DNA from: Kordia sp965224175
Lineage (GTDB): Bacteria > Bacteroidota > Bacteroidia > Flavobacteriales > Flavobacteriaceae
Length of the DNA stretch: 64,000 bases
Assembly (NCBI RefSeq): GCF_965224175.1
Contig: NZ_OZ245041.1
Coordinates: 5,208,001 to 5,272,000 of the forward strand
Direction of reading: 5' to 3'
This document shows positions 52,933 through 62,211 of the stretch, one piece after another. The stretch's first letter is position 1. Every line of letters begins with the position of its first letter. The translations under genes were made by a program, and so were the position numbers. The notes below the pieces were generated by a model. That model ran no database searches. It saw only the letters and a program-made list of their open reading frames with translations, and was not told the origin of the DNA.

Positions 52933-53928
52933 ATGCAACAGTTTAAAAAACAAGACGAAAGTCCACAACAAAGAATTGATATTAAAGCACTACTTATATT
53001 TTTATTTGTAGTAGCTATTATTGGCGCTGTTCTTTATAAGTTTATAAAATATCTCTATTATACTTTTACTGGAAAAAGAGTATTGAATGAGGAAGATTTG
53101 ATTAAATATTTGGAATCTGTATTAGATTATTATGAACCTGATGATGTATTTGATAAAGTATTAGAAAAAGGAAAACTAATAAAGGAAGCCTTAAGTAAAA
53201 AGTTTTGGTATGCTATATTAGGAAAAGTAAGATATCAAGGTTCTTTTGATCATGGAACTTCTTTAAATGGATATTCGGATTTAGATATTCTAATTCAATT
53301 TAAAACAGATAGTTATAAAAATGAAAAAGATATGTACTATACTGTGTATAACTATTTGAAAGATAAATATTCTAACTCGAATGTGATTGTAAGAAAACAA
53401 AGAGTATCTATTGGTTTGATGTATAATATTAACGGTAAAAAAGAAAAGATTGATATAGTTCCAGCTAGACGAACTGATTATGTAAAAGGAAAAAATGAAT
53501 ATTATTTACATGAAAACTATAAACTTTCAAAAAACAATGAAAAATTAAAAATATACCCTCACATACAAAGAGATTTCGGAGAGTATCCTTATGAAATAAT
53601 AAAGATAATTACACTACTAAAATTATTAGTAAAGACTCAGAAACAAGAATTACCATTAAAATCTATTTTGATAAATGAATTTGTCAAAAAAGCATTTCAA
53701 GAATTGAAAATGCCAAACAAGCTAAACCTTCAAATAATTAAAGTGATAGAATTTATACAGAGTAACATTATAAAGGCTAAAATTTATGCACCAGATAATA
53801 GGAATAATTGTTTAACAGATATGCTTACATATCCACAAAAAAAGCAAGTAAAGGTTGTTTTAAATGATATACTAAATGACTTAAAAGAAGATAAAAATAA
53901 TTGGATTGAATATTTTCCTAAGGAGTAA
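52933..53928 (+). CDS. membrane-anchored nucleotidyltransferase-fold protein
   Basis: A 331-residue protein with one N-terminal membrane helix (ALLIFLFVVAIIGAVLYKFI) and a cytosolic nucleotidyltransferase domain: GSFDHGTSLNGYSDLDILIQ carries the GS and the two metal Asp residues, and EKIDIVPARRTDYVKGKNEY the third Asp. This is the same active-site layout as CD-NTases, and the helical C-terminal half (EYPYEIIKIITLLKLLVKTQ) also fits. It is not the close relative of the CBASS synthase 2 kb upstream. It ends in direct contact with CRISPR array D. A membrane-bound second-messenger synthase is one reading; a tRNA- or protein-modifying nucleotidyltransferase is another. Confidence 0.8.
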   Translation: MQQFKKQDESPQQRIDIKALLIFLFVVAIIGAVLYKFIKYLYYTFTGKRVLNEEDLIKYLESVLDYYEPDDVFDKVLEKGKLIKEALSKKFWYAILGKVRYQGSFDHGTSLNGYSDLDILIQFKTDSYKNEKDMYYTVYNYLKDKYSNSNVIVRKQRVSIGLMYNINGKKEKIDIVPARRTDYVKGKNEYYLHENYKLSKNNEKLKIYPHIQRDFGEYPYEIIKIITLLKLLVKTQKQELPLKSILINEFVKKAFQELKMPNKLNLQIIKVIEFIQSNIIKAKIYAPDNRNNCLTDMLTYPQKKQVKVVLNDILNDLKEDKNNWIEYFPKE

Positions 53929-53930
53929 AT

Positions 53931-54213
53931 AATTATTGGCACTTGACGCCGTGAAAACCTTCCATCTTTATTTAAGTTAACTAAACCATTAAGTTTTAGA
54001 AGTACTTGGCATTTGACGTCGTGAAAACCTTTCTCCACTTGTTCTTGTGCAGTTGTTACTTGGTTTTAGAAGTACTTGGCATTTGACGTTGGGGACAAGC
54101 GTAAAGAAAAGGTCTAGTAGACCTTTTTAGCGAAGTAGCCAGCTGGCGCGTTGGAGTTTGGAGTTAATTTTTTTTTTTGATGAAATTAAAATCGAAACTG
54201 AACTTGAAATTGA
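53931..54213 (+). CRISPR. CRISPR array D, leaderless
   Basis: Begins with only the right part of an element-split repeat (TTATTGGCACTTGACGCC..., 53931-53958), then one full repeat at 53993, and ends with a half repeat at 54063 fused to an element and GAA-rich tail. Spacers 53959-53992 and 54029-54062, both 34 bp. It has no leader and looks like the distal half of a deleted array. Confidence 0.9.
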
Positions 54214-54330
54214 GTGAGATTTATATGTGTGAAATTTTCTTGAAAAATTGAACCAATGCATAATACGGGCAAAGTAGAAATGTTAAAATGCTTTGAAAGC
54301 CTTGTTATTGTTGAGATTGAAAATTTACGG
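54214..54330 (+). promoter_or_regulatory. leader of CRISPR array E
   Basis: Contains ACCAATGCATAATACGGGC and GAAATGTTAAAATGCTTTG, the leader blocks of arrays B, C and G, with TATTGTTGAGATTGAAAATT right before the first repeat as in array C. Confidence 0.7.
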
Positions 54331-54702
54331 GTTTTGAAAGTGACTGGCATACAACGCCGTGAAAACACTTCGTCTGGGTCAACTGTGAATTCAATTTGTG
54401 TTTTGAAAGTACTTGGCATTTAACGTTGGGGACGAGCGAAATAAATAGGTCTAGTAGACCTATTTAGCGAAGTAGCCAGCTGGCGCGTTGGAATTTGGGG
54501 TAAATAAGGTTATTGGAAATATTGGCATTTGACGCCGTGAAAACTCTTGAATGATGTGTAACTCAATACACCACGTGTTGTTTTAGAAGTACTTGGCATT
54601 TGACGTTGGGGACGAGCGTAAAGAAAAGGTTTAGTAAACCTTTTTAGCGAAGTAGCCAGTTGGCGCGCGGGAATTTGAAATTGAAGCTGAACTTGAATTT
54701 GA
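54331..54702 (+). CRISPR. CRISPR array E
   Basis: A diverged first repeat (GTTTTGAAAGTGACTGGC..., 54331-54366), an element-split repeat (54400 to 54544), and a terminal half repeat at 54580 fused to an element and GAA-rich tail. Spacers 54367-54399 and 54545-54579. Confidence 0.9.
54426..54521 (+). repeat. 96-bp element in array E
   Basis: Hairpin ATAGGTCTA/TAGACCTAT; duplicated TTGGCATTTGACG at 54522-54534. Confidence 0.85.
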
Positions 54703-54785
54703 AAAGGACAGTTACACAAAAACAGTCTAATAGCAAAGCGATCTAACATCTAAAAGCGCAGCGGTCTAACAGTCTAACAAACAAT

Positions 54786-54832
54786 ATACCTTCCTCAAGG
54801 TATGGAGCACCATTGATAATAGCACTTTCTTG
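54786..54832 (+). promoter_or_regulatory. shared operator and -7-like element before cas10
   Basis: ATACCTTCCTCAAGGTAT at 54786-54803 is a perfect 7-4-7 palindrome; CTTTCTTG ends at 54832; the ATG follows 26 bases later. Confidence 0.78.
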
Positions 54833-54857
54833 TAGCTATCTATAAAAATCAAACATC

Positions 54858-56267
54858 ATGCATACATATTATTATGGTTTTGCGGTGTACAGTATTCAAT
54901 CGTACATTTTTGAAACCAACAAACTCAAAGAAATTATTGGTGCAAGTGAAATTGTGGAAAAAGTCTGTAAATCGAAGTTTCAATACCATTTTAAGGACTT
55001 TCTACAAAACGCAACCATTCTGCTACAAGCCGCAGGAAATATTCGTTGTGTCTTTTCTATTTCAGACGCGGAGTTGGACAGGTTTAAAGAAATCTATGCC
55101 AAATTCTCCATGTACATCACGCTCGAATATCCTGAATTAAAATTTTGTCAAGCGATTCTTGATTTGGAAGAAAAAAGCGATCCTACCGCAGAAAGTATTC
55201 AAAAGCTAAACCAGGCACTAGCAACCAAAAAACAACGACCTGTGTATTATCCGCGATTGGCATGCATGGGAGTTGCTCGAAATCAGCGAACACGAAAGAT
55301 TCAATCGTATCCAATTGAAAGTAAACTCGATAAAGAACTCGATCTCGCAACAAAAATAAAACACAAGCATAAAGATGGTAAGTTATTGCTAGACAAGCTC
55401 AAAAATATTCACGCTGAATTCCCAATTGAACTTGAAGAGATAGCATCGGAACAAAGTTTTATTGCTTTGGTTCATATTGATACCAATGGATTGGGAAATT
55501 TTATTGAGAAACTCATCGATAACTCAGATAGTAAAGCACTTCAAAAATTTTCAAATGAAGTGGAAGCGGCTACGATAAATGCATTGGAAACTGCTATTAA
55601 AGAAACATTTCCTATCGTGAAAGATGCAATATGTGAAAAACAGAAAATTCCGTTTCGTCCAGTGTTGATAGGTGGTGATGATGTTACGGTAATTATCAAA
55701 GCAGAACATGCATTTGATTTTACACGAGTCTATATGTCTACTTTTGAAGATCATTCCAAGCAAATCAAAGAAACAAAAGGAAAAGGGTTGACAGTTGCTT
55801 CGGGCATTGCATTTACCAAACAAAAATTTCCACTACACTATACGGCAGATTTGGTAGAAGATTTGTGTAAAAACGCCAAAACAGGAAGCAATCGAGAATA
55901 TAGTGCTATTCGCGTTCACAGAGTCCGAAATACGTATGCGAGTGATTTTGAACGTATCAAAGACTCAGAATTAACACCAAATGATAAAGACAGCTTCTAC
56001 AATGCAAAACCATTTAGTATTGTGGAATTAGCACAGTTTCAGGCTGATGCATTGTCAATCAAAAAAGATGATTTCCCAAAAGCAGATTTGGAAGAACATC
56101 TATCACAAATTATTCTTGATAATCCACAGCGAACATTTCTCAAAGATCGCATGTTGGAAAAATTACCTAAGTCAAAAGCTGAATTCATTAAGGATATGCA
56201 TAAGGAAGAACTTGACTTACCGTACTTATACAATCTAATCAATCTTCAAAAACTTGTAAAAGCATGA
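54858..56267 (+). CDS. cas10: Cas10 large subunit, GGDD-type, without HD domain
   Basis: A compact 469-residue Cas10. The N-terminus VYSIQSYIFETNKLKEIIGA followed by SEIVE is the Cmr2/Cas10 palm-1 hallmark; the second palm has HIDTNGLG and the cyclase motif LIGGDDVTVII with Gly272-Gly273-Asp274-Asp275 intact, so it should make cyclic oligoadenylate. There is no N-terminal HD nuclease domain (start to palm 1 is immediate), so DNA cleavage by Cas10 is not expected. Its operon carries III-D-type partners. No CARF or SAVED protein that would read the messenger is seen in the window. Confidence 0.93.
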   Translation: MHTYYYGFAVYSIQSYIFETNKLKEIIGASEIVEKVCKSKFQYHFKDFLQNATILLQAAGNIRCVFSISDAELDRFKEIYAKFSMYITLEYPELKFCQAILDLEEKSDPTAESIQKLNQALATKKQRPVYYPRLACMGVARNQRTRKIQSYPIESKLDKELDLATKIKHKHKDGKLLLDKLKNIHAEFPIELEEIASEQSFIALVHIDTNGLGNFIEKLIDNSDSKALQKFSNEVEAATINALETAIKETFPIVKDAICEKQKIPFRPVLIGGDDVTVIIKAEHAFDFTRVYMSTFEDHSKQIKETKGKGLTVASGIAFTKQKFPLHYTADLVEDLCKNAKTGSNREYSAIRVHRVRNTYASDFERIKDSELTPNDKDSFYNAKPFSIVELAQFQADALSIKKDDFPKADLEEHLSQIILDNPQRTFLKDRMLEKLPKSKAEFIKDMHKEELDLPYLYNLINLQKLVKA

Positions 56268-56830
56268 ATACATTTTCCTATTCCGTAACCTTTCATTCGT
56301 ATTGGTTACATCAAGACAAAGCAGGACAAAGTGTCGGCGTTGATAACAGTCCGATATTGGAAGACGATCATCCTATTTTTGGTGGTAAAGCCTTAAAAGG
56401 ACTGTTTAGAGAGCAAATAACTGTGTTGCAAAAATGTAATGCACTCGCTACAGAATCAGAAAACTTAATAAAGTTGTTTGGAGAGCCCTATATACTTCAA
56501 GGTGATATCAAATTCAATACACTGAGATTGAAAGAAATTATTCCAAAAGCGCATCATCATTTGTTCTATAATAATTTAACAACAACAGCTATTGAAACGG
56601 ATACTAAGGTAGCCAAAGAACATTCACTGCGCACCACTAAAGTTGTCATTCCAATGAAACTTCACGGAACGATTACCGTTGAAAACATGACGAATGAAAC
56701 TAAGCTTGAAAATTTAAAACAAGACCTTCACTTGATGGCAGGATTAATCAAAGAAATTGGAAAAGATAGATACAAAGGCTTGGGCAGTTGTGTCGTAAAA
56801 ATTGAAGAACCATGCAACAGTATACAGTAA
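56264..56830 (+). CDS. small Cas7-type RAMP protein
   Basis: A 188-residue RAMP protein that overlaps cas10 as ATGA and the next gene by 19 bases. Features are PIFGGKALKGLFREQI (the loop and helix after the first strand of Csm3-like proteins) and the C-terminal Gly-rich loop IGKDRYKGLGSCVVKIE. It probably forms part of the crRNA-binding backbone. Confidence 0.85.
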   Translation: MNTFSYSVTFHSYWLHQDKAGQSVGVDNSPILEDDHPIFGGKALKGLFREQITVLQKCNALATESENLIKLFGEPYILQGDIKFNTLRLKEIIPKAHHHLFYNNLTTTAIETDTKVAKEHSLRTTKVVIPMKLHGTITVENMTNETKLENLKQDLHLMAGLIKEIGKDRYKGLGSCVVKIEEPCNSIQ

Positions 56831-58218
56831 CTATTACCGCAAAAGAACCGTTGGTATTGCGCACGCAGTCAGGTTCAGAAGTACAATCGGATGTTATCGA
56901 TTATGTACAAGGAGCGAAGCTCTTAGGATTGGTCGCAAAGCAATCGTATGCAGATTTGAAAATAGAGAATAAAGAAGCTCTTCACGAATTATTTCATTCT
57001 GGAAATGTGAGCTTTGGGAATGCCTATCCGATGTATCAGGAGCAAATCGGTCTGCCAGTTCCATTCTCTTTACACAAAAAGAAAGATGGAAGTAGATTTA
57101 CTTTTTTTTCTTCTGATGATGATAAGAAGCAACAAAAAGAAGGTTTTATTATTTCCAAAGATTCAGAAACATTGCTTTTTACCGTGCCACAAGGCGAACG
57201 TTTAAAATCTGCTAGAGAGTTAAAGAGTAGACGTTCCAAAGATGAAAGCATGTATCTATACAGCTATATAGAAAGAAGAGTGCGTTTCCAAGGAAGTATT
57301 TCTGTAAAAGAATCATCCGATGAAATTGAAGAAGCAATTCAACAACTAAATGGCGAACACTACATAGGTACTTCCAAAGGAGAATTTGGACATGTAGAAA
57401 TTAATGTCTCAAAAGCAACGCAAAAACCATTAGCAATAGCTGTCAAAGAAGAACAAATCACGATATATGCGCTTAGTGATTTAATCTTTTTAAATGAATT
57501 TGGTCAATATGCTACTGAAATAAAAGCTGAACTATTCGGTATTAAGAACGCGAAGCTGAACAAGAAAAAAACGTTTATTCAATTCAAATCGTTTCGCACG
57601 TACAATTCCAAAAGAAGAAATGAAGATGCTGATCGTATTGCGATTAAAAAGGGAAGTGTGTTGGTGTTTGAAAGTTGTGAGAAAGATCAAGATATTGAAA
57701 TTAGTGCCGAAGTCATTAATAATGGAGTAGGCGTTCATAAATCGGAAGGTTTTGGACACATCTTAGTCAATCCTGAATTTTTACAAAGCAAGACTGTTCA
57801 AAAATTCAACGAAGATATTCGAGTGAATCTTACAAATAAAGAGGAAACTACTGAAAGTGAGTTCCTAAAACAACTTTCAGAACGTAATGAAATCATTCAA
57901 AAAGATCATGCAACCTATAAAGAAGCTGAAGAATTCATAAAAAATGAAGAGAATAAAAAGCTTTTTGCAAATACATCTAAAAGTCAATGGGGTGCAATTC
58001 GTAATTATATTTTAGAAGCAATCGGTTCTGATAATCAGAAAGAAACTTTACGAGAAAAATTAACGGATAAGAAAAAAGGATATTTACGTGAAAAAGCAAA
58101 TGCAAACTGGAACGAGGAGCAAGCTGACGTAATTGATAAACTTATAAACCAAACAAATGCGGTTGAACTCTTACTAAAAATATGTGTTGAACTTCCTAAA
58201 ACCTTAAAAAATGATTAA
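56812..58218 (+). CDS. csx10: Csx10-like RAMP protein (Cas5-like)
   Basis: A 468-residue RAMP with the start YTVTITAKEPLVLRTQSGSE and a loop DYVQGAKLLGLVAKQ, a Gly-rich stretch HKSEGFGHILVNP near residue 315, and a long helical C-terminal part with SQWGAIRNYILEA. This matches the Csx10 subunit of type III-D complexes, which takes the Cas5 role at the crRNA 5' end. It is shorter on Cys/His than metal-binding RAMPs. Confidence 0.75.
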   Translation: MQQYTVTITAKEPLVLRTQSGSEVQSDVIDYVQGAKLLGLVAKQSYADLKIENKEALHELFHSGNVSFGNAYPMYQEQIGLPVPFSLHKKKDGSRFTFFSSDDDKKQQKEGFIISKDSETLLFTVPQGERLKSARELKSRRSKDESMYLYSYIERRVRFQGSISVKESSDEIEEAIQQLNGEHYIGTSKGEFGHVEINVSKATQKPLAIAVKEEQITIYALSDLIFLNEFGQYATEIKAELFGIKNAKLNKKKTFIQFKSFRTYNSKRRNEDADRIAIKKGSVLVFESCEKDQDIEISAEVINNGVGVHKSEGFGHILVNPEFLQSKTVQKFNEDIRVNLTNKEETTESEFLKQLSERNEIIQKDHATYKEAEEFIKNEENKKLFANTSKSQWGAIRNYILEAIGSDNQKETLREKLTDKKKGYLREKANANWNEEQADVIDKLINQTNAVELLLKICVELPKTLKND

Positions 58219-59527
58219 ATATCTCGCAAATATGACCATCGAATTGGAAAGCCCGCTTTGTATTGCCAGTGGTTTGGAAAACAGTTACAGCGATACGCAA
58301 GTCCGAAGAGATTGGAACAATTTACCTGTCATTCCTGGCACTTCACTAAAAGGAGTGATCAAATCGTTGGCTTCTGATAAAGCTTTGGAACTTTTAGGAA
58401 AAGATACAGAACCGAATTCAAAAAAGAATACTGGAAAAGGCTCGTCATTAATTGTAAACGATGCGTTGTTGCAAAATAGTGAAGGAGAAATTTTCACTCA
58501 GCTAAACAATGAAGTCTTTCAAGATACATTGCTAAAGCATTATAAAATATTACCCAATCGCGAACATGTGCGTATCAATCATTTGGGTGTGGCGGAAGAT
58601 CAAGGGAAATTTACCAATGCAATTGTACATAAAGGCAGTCGTTTTCAATTACAACTCAAACTTGAAGTTTCTGAAGCAAAAGATGAAGTTTGGGAAGAAT
58701 TGTTAAACCTATTTTTCAGTCCAGATTTCTTATTGGGAAGTCAGGCGACCAATGGTTTAGGACGTATCAAACCGACTTCAATAAAGCATCGGAAATATGA
58801 TTTACGTAACACAGAAGATTTAAACGATTTCTGTGTATTTACGCCATATTCAGAAATTTCTAATAGTAAAGAATTTACACAAAAAGCAACGCAATCTTCT
58901 TTCAAATCATATAGATCATTCAAATTTACAACTGACGCCATTCACATCGGAATCGGTTATGGAAATGATGAGGTAAATGCTTCCAATTTACAAGAAAAAA
59001 TCATGTTGTGGAATGTTAGTGGAAACTTCACAGAAGCAAGAATCAATTATGTCATTCCTGGTTCTTCGATTAAAGGTGTATTAAGACATCGAACCTTTTA
59101 TTACTTATGTCCAGCATTCGATTGGCGATCAGGTACAACTTTAGAAGCGTATACAAAACTTCAAGAAAATGCTAAAGCTGATTTGGAAAGCTTATTTGGA
59201 AGTGCTGCTGAAAATGAAAATGGTCATATTGGAAATGTCATTGTGGAAGATGTTACTCTTGAAAAAGATGATATCGTAGAAACTGCTTTTCAGCACAACA
59301 GTATTGATCGTTTTACAAGTGGAACGATAGACAAAGCTTTGTATTCAGAGAAAGTATATGCTATCAAACAACCAACACAACTTAATATATGGTTGTCGAA
59401 TAAAGAGAAATTAACAGAAAATGTATTGGAAGCATTTAATAAAGCCATTGATGATCTAAAAAGTGGTCGATTGGCTTTAGGAGGAAACACTACCAACGGA
59501 AACGGATTTTTAAAAGTAGCGAATTAG
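58211..59527 (+). CDS. double Cas7 RAMP protein
   Basis: A 438-residue fusion of two Cas7-like RAMP modules: the first has PLCIASGLENSYSDTQVRRD and PVIPGTSLKGVIKSLAS, the second begins near residue 235 with HIGIGYGNDEVN and has YVIPGSSIKGVLRHRTFYYL. Each carries a trailing Gly-rich loop (NGLGRIKP; TNGNGFLKV). Asp residues of Cas7-type RNA cleavage sites may lie in the loops after the first strands (SYSDTQVRRD), but cannot be assigned with certainty. Confidence 0.85.
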   Translation: MIKYLANMTIELESPLCIASGLENSYSDTQVRRDWNNLPVIPGTSLKGVIKSLASDKALELLGKDTEPNSKKNTGKGSSLIVNDALLQNSEGEIFTQLNNEVFQDTLLKHYKILPNREHVRINHLGVAEDQGKFTNAIVHKGSRFQLQLKLEVSEAKDEVWEELLNLFFSPDFLLGSQATNGLGRIKPTSIKHRKYDLRNTEDLNDFCVFTPYSEISNSKEFTQKATQSSFKSYRSFKFTTDAIHIGIGYGNDEVNASNLQEKIMLWNVSGNFTEARINYVIPGSSIKGVLRHRTFYYLCPAFDWRSGTTLEAYTKLQENAKADLESLFGSAAENENGHIGNVIVEDVTLEKDDIVETAFQHNSIDRFTSGTIDKALYSEKVYAIKQPTQLNIWLSNKEKLTENVLEAFNKAIDDLKSGRLALGGNTTNGNGFLKVAN

Positions 59528-59530
59528 ATT

Positions 59531-60004
59531 ATGGAAGATACAATCACACAACAAATAACAACAGACCAGCTATGGGATGTTTTTGATAAAGAATATTCTT
59601 GGAGTGGCTATCTATGGCAGGATGATACACATAAACCTTTTGTGTTTATAGATCAACTTGTGAATTACAGAGAATATTTTATGACCAAGATTCCTTTTAT
59701 AGTGGAAGGATTTTTAGTCAACGAAACAGCAACAATTAGTCTAACCATCAAAAACATAGATGGTGTGTATTACTGTTATAAAAGTGAAAACTTTGCTACG
59801 TTGAAAAATGTACAAACTTTTCCAGCGCACAAAACATTTGAAAATACTGGAATCAAAGCATTGCAATTTATTCCAATTTTCAAAAAACAAAAAGATCCGT
59901 TTTCTGGAAAATTCCAAAAAAAAGAATGTGAAAAAAGTAATAATTCAGCATGCTTTAAAGAATACGTATATAGTCATCAAATTTTTAAAGGAATCCTATC
60001 ATGA
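59531..60004 (+). CDS. csx19: Csx19-like small protein
   Basis: A 157-residue protein in the place where III-D operons encode Csx19/TIGR03984. The segment FDKEYSWSGYLWQDDTHKPF and the later beta-rich core fit that family; no enzymatic residues are evident. It lies 3 bases after the double RAMP and overlaps the next gene by 4 bases. Assignment is from position, size and a weak motif match. Confidence 0.6.
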   Translation: MEDTITQQITTDQLWDVFDKEYSWSGYLWQDDTHKPFVFIDQLVNYREYFMTKIPFIVEGFLVNETATISLTIKNIDGVYYCYKSENFATLKNVQTFPAHKTFENTGIKALQFIPIFKKQKDPFSGKFQKKECEKSNNSACFKEYVYSHQIFKGILS

Positions 60005-62202
60005 GTACCATAACATCAGCCTATAATTTTGTCCCAATTAATGAAAAAGTATGTCTTCCAGAATGGGCAAACGCTGTAAGTCAAGACATTCCCTTGCAAG
60101 GTTCGTTATCTGGAGTAATTGATCTCACAATAACCGCCAAAACGCCCATTTTTGTGAGAGGAGAAGTTTCTGCAACACATGCCAATGGACATCAAGAATT
60201 TACCTTTATGCAACACGACAATGGGTATTGTATTCCAGGAAGTAGCATTAAAGGAACGATTGCCAATGTGTTGGAAATTCTAACGTTTGGAAAACTAAAA
60301 AGAATCAATGATTATCGTTTCAGTCATCGTGATTGGTACAATGAAAATATATATGACAAGCAAAGTTTTGGTAGAAGAAACAAAGGTGGTTGGTTGTATT
60401 ATGATCAAGTTGACGAATGTTATAAAATTGATTACAGTATCAAAAGAATTGGTCGAATAACGCACGGAGCTATTGACGCTCATTTTGAATCCAAATTTCA
60501 AGAGATCTTTGGGAAAGATTTTGATGCTTCCACTAGAGAAAAGAAAGATGAGCAAAAAGACAATGTACAATTCTTAAAATCAGCTCGAAAAAAATATGAA
60601 CTATTAAAAATTGATACGTTTGAATTTGAGCAAAAGTTTTGTAAGATTCCGAATAGAGATGATTTGTATTCCATTCATAAAAACGATCCGCAAGCCAGAA
60701 AAGGAACTTTAGTTTTTACAGGACAATCTTCCAAACGAGAACAAGGAAGAAATGGGAGATGGCAAGGAAAGAACAAGGAATTTATCTTTTGGGAACCTGA
60801 TGTTACAGGAATTAAGGTAACTGAAGAATTAATGGAAGATTTTCTATTTGCCTATTATGATCATGATCCTAAAGAACGAACGACTGACTGGGAACATTGG
60901 CGTGAAATATTAAAAAACAAAGGAAGAGTTCCTATATTTCTTCAATTGGACGGAAATAATAAGATCAAGCATTTTGGACTGTCAATGCTATATAAATTAC
61001 CATTTAAAAACAGAATAAAAGATTTATTACCAACATCACATAATAACCAAACCTGCTATGACTTTGTAGAAACGCTATTTGGCTATTCTGTCGATAAAAA
61101 AAGCAACAAAGGAAGAGTAAGTTTTCAACATGCTTTTGCCGTTGATGAAATAAAGGAAGCTGCTACTAAAACTTTGATATTAGGCGGACCAAAAGCAAGT
61201 TTTTACCCGTTCTATGTAGCGCAATCATTTCACAATGGCAATACAACATACATAAATGGAAATTACAAAACATATAATAACAATGGGAATTTAGCTGGAC
61301 GAAAACGCTATCCGATCAAAAAAATAAATCCATCTTTAGAAAACGAAGATAAAGCTGCTTTTTCAACCACATTTACACCGTTAGCGGCTAATACAAAATT
61401 CCAAAGTAAAATAGTCTATCACAATCTATTACCTGTAGAATTAGGAGCTTTGTTATGTACGTTGACATTTAACGGTGTAGAAAACTGTCATCACGGTATT
61501 GGAATGGCAAAACCGTATGGATATGGTGCTGTTAAGTTGGACATACTTATGGATGAAGCAACACGAAACAAAGCAATGTTAGCTTTTAGAGCCTATATGG
61601 AATCGTGGTGGTTACAAGAAAAGTTGGAAGGAACTTGGTCAGAAAGTGAACCATTACAAGAACTTATTGCGATGGCTCGATTTTCACATCAAACTGAAAA
61701 GCTTACCTATATGGAATTGAAAGATTTTCCAAAAATCATACAAGAAAAGAAAGCCTTACCACGATTTACCAAGTTTTTAGGAATTGAACCGTTTAGCTAC
61801 CCTGAATCTTATCAAAAGGAAATCAAAGCGTTTGTAGAAACGGAAAAGGAGCGTTTAGAAGCTATTGAAGAAGCAAAACGTGTAAAAAAAGAAGCGGATG
61901 CAAAAGCAAAAGCAGAAGAAGAACGAAAAGAGATATTAGCTAACGGACTTCTTGCATGGCTTCCAAAAACAGAAGATTACGGTGTACTCGCAGGTAAAAT
62001 GAATGAGTGGATTGATATGCGAAATGGAGAATGTGTAAATGATGAAACGGAAATGAATTATTTACTAGCTATCGTAACTAAATTAAGAAACAAAAAAGCG
62101 CCAAGGTTTCGGGAAAAATTCTTGAATGAAAAGAAAAAGAATGATCTAATTAAATGGATATGTTTAGATACTGCAGAAAATTTTATAAAAAGCTTTAAAT
62201 AA
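60001..62202 (+). CDS. large RAMP protein (TIGR03986-like)
   Basis: A 733-residue RAMP. Near the N-terminus LTITAKTPIFVRGEVSATHA and GYCIPGSSIKGTIANVLEIL give one Cas7 module; in the middle (near residue 490) ELGALLCTLTFNGVENCHHG with IGMAKPYGYGAVKLDI is the Gly-rich loop of a second. The C-terminal 130 residues form a charged coiled coil (KERLEAIEEAKRVKKEADAK). It is the largest Cas7-type subunit of the operon. Confidence 0.8.
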   Translation: MSTITSAYNFVPINEKVCLPEWANAVSQDIPLQGSLSGVIDLTITAKTPIFVRGEVSATHANGHQEFTFMQHDNGYCIPGSSIKGTIANVLEILTFGKLKRINDYRFSHRDWYNENIYDKQSFGRRNKGGWLYYDQVDECYKIDYSIKRIGRITHGAIDAHFESKFQEIFGKDFDASTREKKDEQKDNVQFLKSARKKYELLKIDTFEFEQKFCKIPNRDDLYSIHKNDPQARKGTLVFTGQSSKREQGRNGRWQGKNKEFIFWEPDVTGIKVTEELMEDFLFAYYDHDPKERTTDWEHWREILKNKGRVPIFLQLDGNNKIKHFGLSMLYKLPFKNRIKDLLPTSHNNQTCYDFVETLFGYSVDKKSNKGRVSFQHAFAVDEIKEAATKTLILGGPKASFYPFYVAQSFHNGNTTYINGNYKTYNNNGNLAGRKRYPIKKINPSLENEDKAAFSTTFTPLAANTKFQSKIVYHNLLPVELGALLCTLTFNGVENCHHGIGMAKPYGYGAVKLDILMDEATRNKAMLAFRAYMESWWLQEKLEGTWSESEPLQELIAMARFSHQTEKLTYMELKDFPKIIQEKKALPRFTKFLGIEPFSYPESYQKEIKAFVETEKERLEAIEEAKRVKKEADAKAKAEEERKEILANGLLAWLPKTEDYGVLAGKMNEWIDMRNGECVNDETEMNYLLAIVTKLRNKKAPRFREKFLNEKKKNDLIKWICLDTAENFIKSFK

Positions 62203-62211
62203 AAAGAAATC

